A stretch of DNA of 10,640 nucleotides from Deltaproteobacteria bacterium (GTDB lineage Bacteria; Desulfobacterota_C; Deferrisomatia; Deferrisomatales; JACRMM01). The stretch's first letter is position 1. The number at the start of each line of letters is the position of its first letter. A program made the position numbers and the translations under genes. Of this stretch, positions 1-6,301 are shown in pieces. The notes under the pieces were generated by a model, which saw nothing but the letters and a program-made list of their open reading frames with translations, did not search any database and had not been told where the DNA came from. The DNA is taken from NCBI GenBank assembly GCA_016218905.1, contig JACRCS010000220.1, positions 1-10,640 on the forward strand, written 5' to 3'.

Positions 1-210
1 TACTGCGGCAACGTCCTGAACGACCGCGAGCTCGCGACCCTGCCGCGGGAGACCATCGAGGCGCGCCTCCAGAATCAGGTGGGAGAGGCGCTGTCGAACG
101 TAGACATCGCGCCGGGAAACAAGGTCCCCTTCATGCTGATCTTCACCCCCCCGCCCGAGAGCGTAGACAAGTTCGACGTCTCGGTGAGCGCAGTGCGCGG
201 AGCGCAATAA
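1..210 (+). CDS. 3' end of a DUF3426-like protein (partial)
   Basis: Frame 1 is open from the window edge to a TAA at 208-210, giving 69 residues of a C-terminus. The visible part has the features of the DUF3426 C-terminal beta domain: a 'YCGNVLND' strand, a stretch of polar helix, then 'APGNKVPFMLIF' followed by 'PPPESVDKFDVSVSAV'. In that family (often zinc-ribbon plus transmembrane proteins in deltaproteobacteria and relatives) a conserved 'PG...F' turn precedes a strand with the phrase 'P..v..F.V.v'. The N-terminal zinc ribbon and membrane helix, if present, lie outside the window. The function of the family is not established. The last codons contain a short TGCGC/GCGCA inverted repeat whose complement recurs at 288-299. 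The gene is convergent with the phosphohexomutase gene. The family call is from pattern recognition only. Confidence 0.6.
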   Translation, partial: YCGNVLNDRELATLPRETIEARLQNQVGEALSNVDIAPGNKVPFMLIFTPPPESVDKFDVSVSAVRGAQ

Positions 211-218
211 AACGGTCG

Positions 219-246
219 TCAGTTGTCAGTTATCGGTTGTCAGTCA
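219..246. repeat. Four-unit heptamer repeat TCAGTTR
   Basis: Four consecutive 7-base units read TCAGTTG, TCAGTTA, TCGGTTG and TCAGTCA, so the consensus is TCAGTTR with one or two changes in the last two units. The block lies in the spacer between two convergent genes and is not inside a coding region. It is distinct in sequence from the larger heptamer array that follows at 323-427, but shares the 7-base period. Confidence 0.75.
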
Positions 247-258
247 ACAGGCCCGTAG

Positions 259-275
259 GGTGGGCATTGCCCACC
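259..275. repeat. Perfect GGTGGGC/GCCCACC hairpin
   Basis: GGTGGGC, a 3-base ATT loop and GCCCACC form a perfect 7-bp GC-rich stem. It lies 49 bases after the stop of the upstream partial gene and could act as a transcription-ending or RNA-stabilising hairpin, but no T-tract follows it. Similar 'GTAGGGTGGGC...GCCCACC' sequences are common dispersed repeats in several bacterial phyla, which is the other reading. Confidence 0.5.
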
Positions 276-322
276 GAACGTCCATCCTGCGCTCCGCGCG
301 ACTAGCCTATCCTGGGCGTCGT

Positions 323-427
323 CATTCTTGTTTCTTCATCCTTCATTCTACATTCTACATTCTTCATTCTTCATTCTTCATTCTTCATTCTCCATTCTCC
401 ATTCTCCATTCTCCATTCTTCATTCTC
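323..427. repeat. 15-unit CATTCTN tandem heptamer array
   Basis: The stretch is exactly 15 units of 7 bases. Units 1-3 are degenerate (CATTCTT, GTTTCTT, CATCCTT). They are followed by two CATTCTA, four CATTCTT, four CATTCTC, one CATTCTT and one CATTCTC. Identical variants are clustered, as expected if the array grew by local duplication. On the minus strand the unit reads GAATGAA/GAATGGA. The array runs into the 3' end of the phosphohexomutase gene, whose TGA (420-422) spans units 14 and 15. Being 7 bases long, the unit yields 7-residue periodic peptides in every frame, so short open frames across it are artefacts. Confidence 0.95.
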
Positions 428-2093
428 CAATCTCCCTCTCCATCTGCCGCAGGACCCCGTCCGGCTCTTCCAGGGCCAGGCGGACGATGCGGTCGGCTCG
501 TTCTTCCGTGTCGCTCACGGCGTAGATCCGCAGCTGGGGGGCGTTGCCGGAGGGGCGCAGGTGGGCGATGTCGCCGTCGGCGAAGAAGATCCTGACCCCG
601 TCGAGGTAGTTGACGCGGCACACGGGCGCGAAGCCCCGATCCCTCGTAAAATACCGGGAGAGGAGCTCCCGGGCCTTCAGGAGCGACGCCGCCCCCTCCG
701 CACCCGCTTCGAGGCGTAGGGGCTCCCCGCCGGCCGAGACCGCGAGAACCTCCCCTTGCCGGTATTCCACCTCCATGAGCGTCGGGTCGGCGGGCGAGAG
801 CGCGTCGACGATGCGGCGGCTCCGTTCGGTGGCGAAGCCGTCCAGGAGCCCGGAACGGGTCGCGCGCGGGGGAAAGCTGTCGAAGAGCTCGGAGACGCTC
901 ACCCGCTTCGCGCGGGCCGAGAGGAGGACGGCGAGGATGGGCAGGAGCGCATCGCGGGTCGGAAGCTCCCTCAGCACCCCGGCGCCCAGCCCGAACTCCG
1001 AGGCGGTGAGGAAGCCGCCGTTCGCTTCCCAGCCGACGACGCCCGCGAGGCCCCTCGCCTTCGCCTCGAGCATGGCCGCGAGCACGTACGGTGAGCCGAT
1101 GCGGGTCTTTCGCACCTCCAGCGGAGTCCCGTCGCCGGAGCGCTCCTGCGCCGCGCGGCGATCGACGGCGTCGCTGGTGCTGACGGGCACCGCCGCGAAC
1201 GAGGCGCCGAGGAACTCGGCGGTGGCGAGGCCCACGACGTCGCCCCGGCGGAAGCGGCCCCGCTCGTCCACGACGAGGGGGCGGTCCCCGTCGCCGTCGG
1301 TGGAGACGATCGCGTCGGGCGCGAAGCGGCGAGCGTACGCCGCGAACCGCGCCTCGTCCTCGGCACTCACGTCTTCGGTGTCCACGGGCACGAACGCCTC
1401 GCTCCGGTCCGCGCCGATGACCTCGGCCCCGAGGCCCCGGAGGACGTCGGCGAGGAGGTCTCGCCCCACGGCCGAGTGCTCGAAGAGCACGACCCGCAGA
1501 CCGGAGAGGGGGCGAAGGCCGGCGTAGGGCTCCAGGTAGCGCGCGGCGTAGGCCCTCAACGCGTCGCCGCTCACCGGCTCGGGAGGAGGAGCCTCCCGGA
1601 ACGCTCCCCCGGGGTCGAAGAGGGGCGGGACCTCGGCCCGGGCGCGCCTCACGGCCGCCAGGATGGCCCCCTCCTCGGATTTTAGAATCTCCCCCGCCTT
1701 CCGGTAGAACTTGACCCCGTTCCGGTCCGCCGGAATATGGCTCCCGGTGACCATGACGCACGGCATCGGCTCCCGGGCCGCGAAGTAGGCGAGCGCGGGG
1801 GTGGGGAGCCGCCCGCAGTGGAGCGGTCGCAGACCGGCGTCGCGGACGGCTTTCGCGACGGCCCTGCCGATCCGGGGGCTGCTCGAAAGCCCTGTGGAGG
1901 GGTCGGTCTCCCGCAGGTCTTCCCCCACGGCGACGGGCTCACCCGCCCGGAGCTCCCCGACTTCGGCCAGGTAGCCGAGCCATCCCCGCACGTTCACGTA
2001 CACCTCGCGGTCGGTCATTTCCCGTACGAGGCCCCGGAGACCGCTCGTTCCGAAGCGGAGCTCCGGGGGAGGCCGTACCCCTGCGTCGTCCAT
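420..2093 (-). CDS. Phosphohexomutase (phosphomannomutase/phosphoglucomutase)
   Basis: Alpha-D-phosphohexomutases interconvert hexose 1- and 6-phosphates in the cytoplasm to supply nucleotide-sugar precursors for polysaccharide and envelope synthesis. The 557-residue product has the four family signatures in order: 'FGTSGLRG' near the N-terminus (14-21); the phosphoserine loop 'TGSHIPADRNGVKFY' with the catalytic Ser at 118; the metal loop 'DGDGDRP' (266-272); the sugar loop 'GWEANGG' (354-360); and the phosphate-binding 'RPSGNAPQ' (513-520). The loops differ from the usual TASHNP, GEESGG and RPSGTEP; this variant occurs in a phosphomannomutase subgroup, so mannose specificity is likely but not certain. 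The ATG at 2093 is preceded by AAGGAGG at a 4-base gap. The last codons, including the stop, lie inside the CATTCTN array. No partner genes of sugar metabolism are adjacent; it is convergent with the partial gene at 1-210. Confidence 0.9.
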   Translation of the reverse strand: MDDAGVRPPPELRFGTSGLRGLVREMTDREVYVNVRGWLGYLAEVGELRAGEPVAVGEDLRETDPSTGLSSSPRIGRAVAKAVRDAGLRPLHCGRLPTPALAYFAAREPMPCVMVTGSHIPADRNGVKFYRKAGEILKSEEGAILAAVRRARAEVPPLFDPGGAFREAPPPEPVSGDALRAYAARYLEPYAGLRPLSGLRVVLFEHSAVGRDLLADVLRGLGAEVIGADRSEAFVPVDTEDVSAEDEARFAAYARRFAPDAIVSTDGDGDRPLVVDERGRFRRGDVVGLATAEFLGASFAAVPVSTSDAVDRRAAQERSGDGTPLEVRKTRIGSPYVLAAMLEAKARGLAGVVGWEANGGFLTASEFGLGAGVLRELPTRDALLPILAVLLSARAKRVSVSELFDSFPPRATRSGLLDGFATERSRRIVDALSPADPTLMEVEYRQGEVLAVSAGGEPLRLEAGAEGAASLLKARELLSRYFTRDRGFAPVCRVNYLDGVRIFFADGDIAHLRPSGNAPQLRIYAVSDTEERADRIVRLALEEPDGVLRQMEREIGE

Positions 2094-2296
2094 GGTCCCT
2101 CCTTCATTCGCCGCCGCCCTGTCCAGCGCGACATTATGGGGGCGGGCGCCTCCGGCCGGAAAGGGAAAGCCTTCGAACCGATCGGCCCGAGGATTTACCC
2201 GGGCTCCTCGTGTTGGGGCAGGAGGAGATCGTTACCCTACGTGAGAGTCTTTTTCGAGAGGAGGCGGCGCCGAGGCGTCCCTCAGGAGGTGGCGAG

Positions 2297-2674
2297 ATGG
2301 CGCGCATGGCAAGCAGCCCGGGGCCGGGGCCGGAGGTGATGGGCGCTACGACGCTGGTGGGAGATCGGGTCGTAAACGCCAGGGGCGAGCGCCTGGGGAA
2401 GATCGAAGAGCTCATGGTCGACATGGGAAGCGGGCGGATCGCCTACGCCGTGCTCTCCTTCGGAGGGATCCTCGGCCTCGGCGACAAGCTCTTCGCCGTG
2501 CCGTGGTCGGCCCTGCGCCTCGACCCGGACGCCCGGCAGTTCATCTTCGACGTGGAGAAGGAGAAGCTCGAGCGGGCGCCCGGCTTCGACAAGGACCACT
2601 GGCCTTCCATGGCCGACGCGCGCTGGGCCGCGGAGGTCCACTCGTACTACAAGTCCACTCCCTACTGGATGTGA
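2297..2674 (+). CDS. PRC-barrel domain protein
   Basis: The 125-residue protein carries one PRC-barrel beta domain at about residues 18-90, with the typical 'GDRVVNARGERLGKIEELMVD', then 'GRIAYAVLSFGG' and 'KLFAVPWSAL' strands (quoted in part). The C-terminal 35 residues are rich in Trp, Tyr and His and end in 'YYKSTPYWM', a tail seen in stand-alone environmental PRC-barrel proteins. PRC-barrels occur in photosynthetic reaction-centre H subunits and the RNA-processing protein RimM; stand-alone versions have no agreed function, so none is assigned. The ATG at 2297 is chosen because AGGAGG (2284-2289) lies 7 bases upstream; an earlier in-frame start at 2210 lacks this. It is divergent from the phosphohexomutase gene (about 200 bases apart) and convergent with hcp. 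Confidence 0.85.
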   Translation: MARMASSPGPGPEVMGATTLVGDRVVNARGERLGKIEELMVDMGSGRIAYAVLSFGGILGLGDKLFAVPWSALRLDPDARQFIFDVEKEKLERAPGFDKDHWPSMADARWAAEVHSYYKSTPYWM

Positions 2675-2691
2675 CGGCGGCCTGATGAAGA

Positions 2692-2719
2692 GAGGGAGGA
2701 GCCTCTAGGCCCCTCCCTC
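2692..2719. terminator. Hairpin between convergent genes
   Basis: GAGGGAGG at 2692-2699 pairs perfectly with CCTCCCTC at 2712-2719. After one A/C mismatch the stem continues with GCC/GGC around a TCTA loop. It lies 17 bases past the PRC-barrel stop and 28 bases from the hcp stop, so it can serve both converging transcripts. No long T-run follows on either strand, so intrinsic termination would be weak. 3'-end protection is an equal possibility. Confidence 0.45.
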
Positions 2720-2747
2720 CGCTCTGCGCAGTTCCCTCTGGTTCCTT

Positions 2748-4400
2748 TTAGGCGGCGGCCGCCTCCGTGTCGGTCCCGAGGATCGCGGCGAGGTCCGCGT
2801 CGGGGGTCGTGATCGGCCGGATCCCGAAGTTCTCGACGAGCACGTTGAGCACGTTCGGGTGGATGAAGGCCGGCAGGCTCGGCCCCAGGCGGATCCCCTT
2901 GATCCCGAGGTGGAGGAGCGTCAGGAGGATCGCCACGGCCTTCTGCTCGTACCACGAGAGGACGAGCGAGAGCGGCAGGTCGTTGACGCCGCACTCGAAG
3001 GCGCCGGCGAGCGCGGACGCGATCTGGATCGCCGAGTAGGCGTCGTTGCACTGGCCGACGTCGAGGAGCCGCGGGATGCCGCCGATGTCTCCGATCTGCT
3101 TGTCGAAGAAGCGGAACTTCCCGCAGGCGAGCGTCAGCACGACCGTGTCCTTCGGAGTCTTCTCGACGAACTCGGTGTAGTAGTTCCGGCCGGACTTCGC
3201 CCCGTCGCAGCCGCCCACCAGGAAGAAGTGCTTGATGGCCCCGCTCTTGACGCCCTCGATCACCTTGTCGGCGACGCCCAGCACGGTGTTGCGGGCAAAG
3301 CCCACCATCACGCTCCCCTTCTCCTCGGCGGAGGCGAAGCCGGGCAGCTCCAGGGCCTTCCGGACGGCCGGGCCGAAGTCGCCGTGGGCGAGGTGCGGCA
3401 CGCCCGAGAACCCGACCGGTCCTGTGGTGAAGAGGTTCTCCTTGTAGCTCTGCTGCGGCTCCATCAGGCAGTTGGTCGTCATCAGGATGGCGCCGGGGAA
3501 GGCGGCGAACTCCTTCTTCTGGTTCTGCCAGCCCGTGCCGTAGTGGCCGTAGAAGTGCCGATACTTCTTGAGCTCGGGATACGCGTGGGTCGGGAGCATC
3601 TCGCCGTGGGTGTAGACGGAGATCCCGGTGCCGTCGGTCTGCTTGAGCACCTCTTCGAGGTCCTTGAGGTCGTGGCCGGAGACGAGGAGGGCCTTGCCGG
3701 CCCGATGGCCGAGCGGGACCGAGGTCGGGACGGGGTGGCCGTAGCGCCCGGTGTTAGCGGCGTCGAGGAGCTCCATCGCGCGGAGGTTCGCCTCGCCCAC
3801 CTTCAACGTCAGACCGATCCACTCGTTGAGCCCCAGGCTCCGGTCCGCGATGGCGGCCATGGTCGCGTGGATCGCGGCGTAGACGGCGTCGTCCTCCTGT
3901 CCGAGGCCCGCGGCGTGGTACGCGTAGGCGGAAACTCCCCGCAGCCCGTAGACGGAGATCTCCTGGAGGCTCTGGATTTCGGGGGCGGCGTCCCAGTCGA
4001 TGGGGAGCCGGGTCTCTTCGCCCTGCCCGGCGAGCCCGGCGACGTCGGCCGCGGGAGTGAAGGACGCGGCGGGATCCGACACCCGGACTCGACCGCCGGC
4101 GGCCTCGGCCTTTGCCCTGAGCTCCTCACGGGCCGAGACGACCTCGCGAATCAGTGCGGCCAGCCGCTCCCCGTCGAAGTTGACGTTCGTGAGGGTGGCA
4201 AAGAGAGACTCGGCCGTGAGGCGGTTCGCGCGCGCCAGCGTGATGCCGCTCTTCCGAGCCTCGACGGCGACGCCGGAGAGGCCGCGGACGGCGTAGGTCA
4301 GCAGATCCTGGATCGCGGAGACTTCGGGCGTCTTGGCGCAGACGCCGAACTTGGTGCAGGCGGTACCCTGGGCGGTCTGTTCACACTGGTTGCAGAACAT
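2748..4400 (-). CDS. hcp: Hybrid-cluster protein (Hcp), class I type
   Basis: Hcp is a cytoplasmic Fe-S enzyme first named hydroxylamine reductase; in Escherichia coli it is tied to nitric-oxide reduction and protein S-nitrosylation. The 550-residue product is full length. An N-terminal cluster motif places Cys at 3, 6, 15 and 21, the spacing of the class I 4Fe-4S proteins rather than the 2Fe-2S enterobacterial type. All expected ligands of the hybrid cluster are present: His243, Glu267, Cys311, Cys398 ('GGCDG'), Cys426 ('ACGKFRF'), Cys451 ('GQCNDAYSA') and Glu485 ('WYEQKAV'). The ATG at 4400 has AGGAGG (4409-4414) 8 bases upstream. No hcr reductase gene is next to it, as is usual for class I forms. 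An FNR-like box and -10 lie upstream (4444-4486), predicting induction at low oxygen or by NO-responsive CRP/FNR relatives. Confidence 0.96.
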   Translation of the reverse strand: MFCNQCEQTAQGTACTKFGVCAKTPEVSAIQDLLTYAVRGLSGVAVEARKSGITLARANRLTAESLFATLTNVNFDGERLAALIREVVSAREELRAKAEAAGGRVRVSDPAASFTPAADVAGLAGQGEETRLPIDWDAAPEIQSLQEISVYGLRGVSAYAYHAAGLGQEDDAVYAAIHATMAAIADRSLGLNEWIGLTLKVGEANLRAMELLDAANTGRYGHPVPTSVPLGHRAGKALLVSGHDLKDLEEVLKQTDGTGISVYTHGEMLPTHAYPELKKYRHFYGHYGTGWQNQKKEFAAFPGAILMTTNCLMEPQQSYKENLFTTGPVGFSGVPHLAHGDFGPAVRKALELPGFASAEEKGSVMVGFARNTVLGVADKVIEGVKSGAIKHFFLVGGCDGAKSGRNYYTEFVEKTPKDTVVLTLACGKFRFFDKQIGDIGGIPRLLDVGQCNDAYSAIQIASALAGAFECGVNDLPLSLVLSWYEQKAVAILLTLLHLGIKGIRLGPSLPAFIHPNVLNVLVENFGIRPITTPDADLAAILGTDTEAAAA

Positions 4401-4443
4401 CGTCGATTCCTCCTACGCGTGAAAGGGCGGTTGGATGACGCGG

Positions 4444-4449
4444 AAGATA
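4444..4449 (-). promoter_or_regulatory. Candidate hcp -10 element
   Basis: On the minus strand this hexamer reads TATCTT (four of six match TATAAT). Its centre is about 33 bases downstream of the centre of the FNR-like box, which is the geometry of an activator site at -41.5. It predicts an hcp leader of about 37 bases. There is no good -35 hexamer, as expected for an activator-dependent promoter. Confidence 0.5.
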
Positions 4450-4472
4450 GCCTGCCGGAGGGTAGTGGATCT

Positions 4473-4486
4473 TTGAGCTGAATCAA
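4473..4486 (-). promoter_or_regulatory. FNR/DNR-type box upstream of hcp
   Basis: On the minus strand the site reads TTGAT-TCAG-CTCAA, matching nine of the ten fixed bases of the FNR consensus TTGAT-N4-ATCAA. It lies 73-86 bases before the hcp start codon. FNR, DNR and other CRP-family factors regulate hcp in many bacteria. With the TATCTT at 4444-4449 it makes a class II layout. The regulator itself is not in the window. Confidence 0.65.
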
Positions 4487-4522
4487 GAAACTGCTCTTTC
4501 GTACACCCCGAGCTTCGCCAAC

Positions 4523-4576
4523 GCTTCAGGACAGACACCGCCCGAAGGGCTTCGAGTGCGCCCCCGGCGCTGAAGC
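4523..4576. other. Possible structured segment in hcp/omp intergenic region
   Basis: GCTTCAG (4523-4529) is complementary to CTGAAGC (4570-4576), and between them CGAAG (4543-4547) faces CTTCG (4550-4554) with only two bases between, so the innermost pair would open. This nested pairing lies in the roughly 340-base divergent spacer, upstream of the candidate promoter at 4606 and upstream of the hcp -10, so neither predicted leader includes it. It may be chance in GC-rich DNA. The rest of 4487-4605 shows nothing recognisable. Confidence 0.2.
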
Positions 4577-4605
4577 CGAAATCCGCCGGGTTGCAGCCGA
4601 CTCTC

Positions 4606-4635
4606 TTGACTGCACCCCGCGGCAGGATGTATTAA
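4606..4635 (+). promoter_or_regulatory. Candidate sigma-70 promoter of the envelope operon
   Basis: TTGACT (4606-4611) and TATTAA (4630-4635) are spaced by 18 bases, just before the only clearly A+T-rich patch of the region. Five of six and four of six bases match the -35 and -10 consensus. Transcription would start near 4642, about 100 bases before the ATG at 4744. The organism's sigma-factor preferences are unknown. Confidence 0.45.
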
Positions 4636-4644
4636 TAATTCGTT

Positions 4645-4660
4645 AGTAAGATCGCTTACT
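4645..4660. promoter_or_regulatory. Palindrome at the predicted start site; candidate operator
   Basis: AGTAAG and CTTACT form perfect 6-bp arms around a 4-base ATCG centre. The site lies immediately after the predicted -10, overlapping the expected transcription start, where a repressor would block initiation. No regulator gene is in the window and I do not recognise the motif. An RNA hairpin at the 5' end of the leader is the alternative. Confidence 0.4.
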
Positions 4661-4743
4661 GTGATCGCGCGCTCCACCGCCCCGAGGTTCGACGGCTAGG
4701 AGTCTCGGTCGGGCGCAGAGCGCACATGCCGACGAGGGGGACG

Positions 4744-5301
4744 ATGAAACGGTTGCTCGCGGGTCTTCTGCTGCTCGCCACTTCCTGCCTCTGCTTCCCC
4801 ACCCCCTCAGCGGCAAAACCCCCTCCCCCCAACTACGTCGCCGCAAAAGCGGGCGGCTTCTTCCCGGTGGCGAGCGATCTCGAGGGTTTCGACGCCGGCT
4901 TCGCCGGGGAGTTGTCCGTGGGGCGCTACGTGACCCCGGGCTTCGCCCTGGAGGGTGGCGTGGGTCACTTCGAGACCCGCGGAGAGTCCTCGGGAGCGAG
5001 GAGAAGCTTCGAGGCGACCTCGCTCCTCTTCACTCTCAAGGGCGTCGCCCCCTTCGCCCAGTGGGAAGGGTTCGCCGAGCTCGGCTTCGGCATCTACTTC
5101 CTTCGGGACGAGGTACCGGGCGATTCGGACGAACAGACGCGGGTGGGGGCACACGCGGGCGTGGGAGGAACCTTCAGTCTCAGCAGGCACGTGTTCCTCG
5201 GTCTCGAGGGCAGGTACGTGCTCCTCACGGCTGAGACTTTCGGCGGGGACACCCGGCTCGATGGGATCAGCGTGACGGGGAACCTCGGCTACCGGTTCTA
5301 G
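4744..5301 (+). CDS. Outer-membrane beta-barrel protein
   Basis: The 185-residue product starts with a Sec signal peptide (Lys-Arg, then 'LLAGLLLLATS', with likely cleavage after 'PSAA' near residue 25). The mature part is made of alternating Gly/aromatic strands such as 'AELGFGIYFL', 'GLEGRYVLL' and the terminal 'VTGNLGYRF'. The final Phe in that context is the classic signal read by the BAM assembly machine. Length and pattern fit a small eight-stranded OmpA/OmpX-like barrel (OMP_b-brl class). A cysteine near residue 15 is not in a good lipobox, so it is probably not a lipoprotein. The ATG at 4744 follows a G-rich Shine-Dalgarno (GAGGGGG); the in-frame ATG at 4726 has none. It is the first gene of the operon, 29 bases before the CsgG gene, so it probably serves that system. 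The family is clear, the exact role unknown. Confidence 0.8.
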   Translation: MKRLLAGLLLLATSCLCFPTPSAAKPPPPNYVAAKAGGFFPVASDLEGFDAGFAGELSVGRYVTPGFALEGGVGHFETRGESSGARRSFEATSLLFTLKGVAPFAQWEGFAELGFGIYFLRDEVPGDSDEQTRVGAHAGVGGTFSLSRHVFLGLEGRYVLLTAETFGGDTRLDGISVTGNLGYRF

Positions 5302-5330
5302 CCTTCAACCCGCTTACGGAGGGATGTAGC

Positions 5331-6290
5331 GTGTCCGCAAAGATGACCACCGCCATGGCCGCCGTGCTGCTCGCCGCCGGGTGTGCGACGGTTTCCACGC
5401 CACCCGAGCCGGTCACCGGCCCGGTGTCCAGGGCCGAGCAGGTGCGAAACCAGCAGCAGGCGCAGGTTCCCACGGCCAAACGGTACAAGATCAAGGTCGC
5501 CGTGGCTCGTTTCACGAACGAGACCAACTATGGCCGCTCGCTCTTGAGCGACGCCGATCTCGACCGGATCGGCAAGCAAGCCTCCGACATGCTCACGTCC
5601 CGCCTGATCCAGTCCGGCCAGTTCGTCGTTCTCGAACGTTCGGACCTGAGCAAGGTGAGGAAGGAGCAGGAGATCGCCGGTGCCGGCACGCTCGTGGGCG
5701 CAGACACTCTCATCGTCGGCTCGGTGACGGAGTTTGGCCGCTCGGTTACCGGCAAGGTCGGTTTTCTGAGCAGCACGAAGGTCCAGACCGCGAAGGCCAA
5801 GGTGGATATCCGCCTGGTGGACGCCAAGACCGGCCACGCCTACTTTTCCGCCATGGGCGCAGGGGAAGCGAGCACGGAAGCAGGTGAGATCGCGGGCTAC
5901 GGGAGCCGGGCGGAGTACGACGCGACCTTGAACGACCGGGCCATCGGCGCTGCCATCTCTGACGTCATCGACCGGCTCGTAGGTCAGCTCGGTAGTCGCA
6001 AGTGGAAGACGGACGTGTTGGAGGTGCAGGGGAACCAGGCCTTCATCAGCGGCGGCAAGCGGCAGGGGCTGAAGGAAGGCGATGTGCTCGCCGTCTCGGA
6101 AGCCGGTGAGACCGTGAAGAGTGGGCAGACCGGCTTCAACATCACCCTGCCCGCGAGACAGGTCGCGACGCTGAAGGTCGTCGGGTTCTTTGGAGAATCC
6201 GAGACCGACGAAGGCGCGGTCTGTGAAGTGACCTCCGGGAGCGTTCCGAAACCGCTCTCACCGAAGCTCTTCGTCGCCGAGTCCAAGTGA
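5331..6290 (+). CDS. CsgG/HfaB family lipoprotein with FlgT-C-like C-terminal domain
   Basis: CsgG family proteins are outer-membrane lipoproteins; E. coli CsgG forms the nonameric channel that secretes curli subunits. This 319-residue version has a lipobox 'LAAGC' (Cys18), a Pro/Gln-rich linker, then the CsgG domain at about 52-225: 'KVAVARFTNET' (55-65), 'RLIQSGQFVVLERSDL' (91-106), 'GADTLIVGSVTEFG' (123-136) and 'DIRLVDAKTGHAYFS' (159-173). Residues about 228-305 form an extra beta domain ('GNQAFISGGKRQGLKEGD', then 'TGF' and 'ATLKVVGFF') resembling the C-terminal domain of FlgT. The start is a GTG at 5331 with GGAGGG 7 bases upstream. No curlin genes are near, so curli export is unlikely; the downstream DUF4810 and DUF799 genes point to the NMB1164-type trio. 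Whether it forms a channel or a periplasmic scaffold cannot be seen. Confidence 0.88.
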   Translation: MSAKMTTAMAAVLLAAGCATVSTPPEPVTGPVSRAEQVRNQQQAQVPTAKRYKIKVAVARFTNETNYGRSLLSDADLDRIGKQASDMLTSRLIQSGQFVVLERSDLSKVRKEQEIAGAGTLVGADTLIVGSVTEFGRSVTGKVGFLSSTKVQTAKAKVDIRLVDAKTGHAYFSAMGAGEASTEAGEIAGYGSRAEYDATLNDRAIGAAISDVIDRLVGQLGSRKWKTDVLEVQGNQAFISGGKRQGLKEGDVLAVSEAGETVKSGQTGFNITLPARQVATLKVVGFFGESETDEGAVCEVTSGSVPKPLSPKLFVAESK

Positions 6291-6301
6291 AGGAGGCCTG
6301 C

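Larger units (their letters stand above)
195..299. repeat. Inverted-repeat pair enclosing a heptamer block and hairpin
   Basis: GCGCGGAGCGCA at 195-206 is repeated in perfect inverse orientation as TGCGCTCCGCGC at 288-299. The 81 bases between hold the TCAGTTR heptamer block (219-246) and the GGTGGGC hairpin (259-275). The arms are themselves nearly palindromic, so they could also be two unrelated hairpins. A short non-autonomous repeat element is possible but not shown. No target-site duplication is visible. Confidence 0.4.

Noticed and set aside
219..427. CRISPR array
   Set aside because: The units are 7 bases and directly adjacent; there are no spacers, no 25-40 base repeats and no cas genes.
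260..595. Open frame with a seven-residue periodic Phe-Ile-Leu-His-Ser peptide
   Set aside because: The periodicity comes entirely from translating the CATTCTN heptamers. There is no ribosome site and the frame continues antisense to a real gene.
385..1761. 458-codon minus-strand frame overlapping the phosphohexomutase
   Set aside because: Arg/Pro/Gly-rich shifted frame of the real gene that runs on into the heptamer array. The phosphohexomutase frame has all family motifs.
2210..2296. Earlier start for the PRC-barrel protein
   Set aside because: The added 29 residues show no family similarity, and the AGGAGG at 2284-2289 is correctly placed for the ATG at 2297.
2859..4481. 540-codon open frame on the plus strand opposite hcp
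   Set aside because: It is the complement of hcp, whose cluster ligands are all intact. The translated product is low-complexity and has no family pattern; long antisense frames are expected in GC-rich DNA.
4726..4743. Earlier ATG for the beta-barrel protein
   Set aside because: It has no Shine-Dalgarno and would add six residues before a signal peptide that begins properly at 4744.
5331..6290. Curli secretion locus
   Set aside because: CsgG family membership alone does not imply curli: no CsgA/CsgB-type repeats, CsgE or CsgF are in the window, and the DUF4810 and DUF799 neighbours indicate the other CsgG context.
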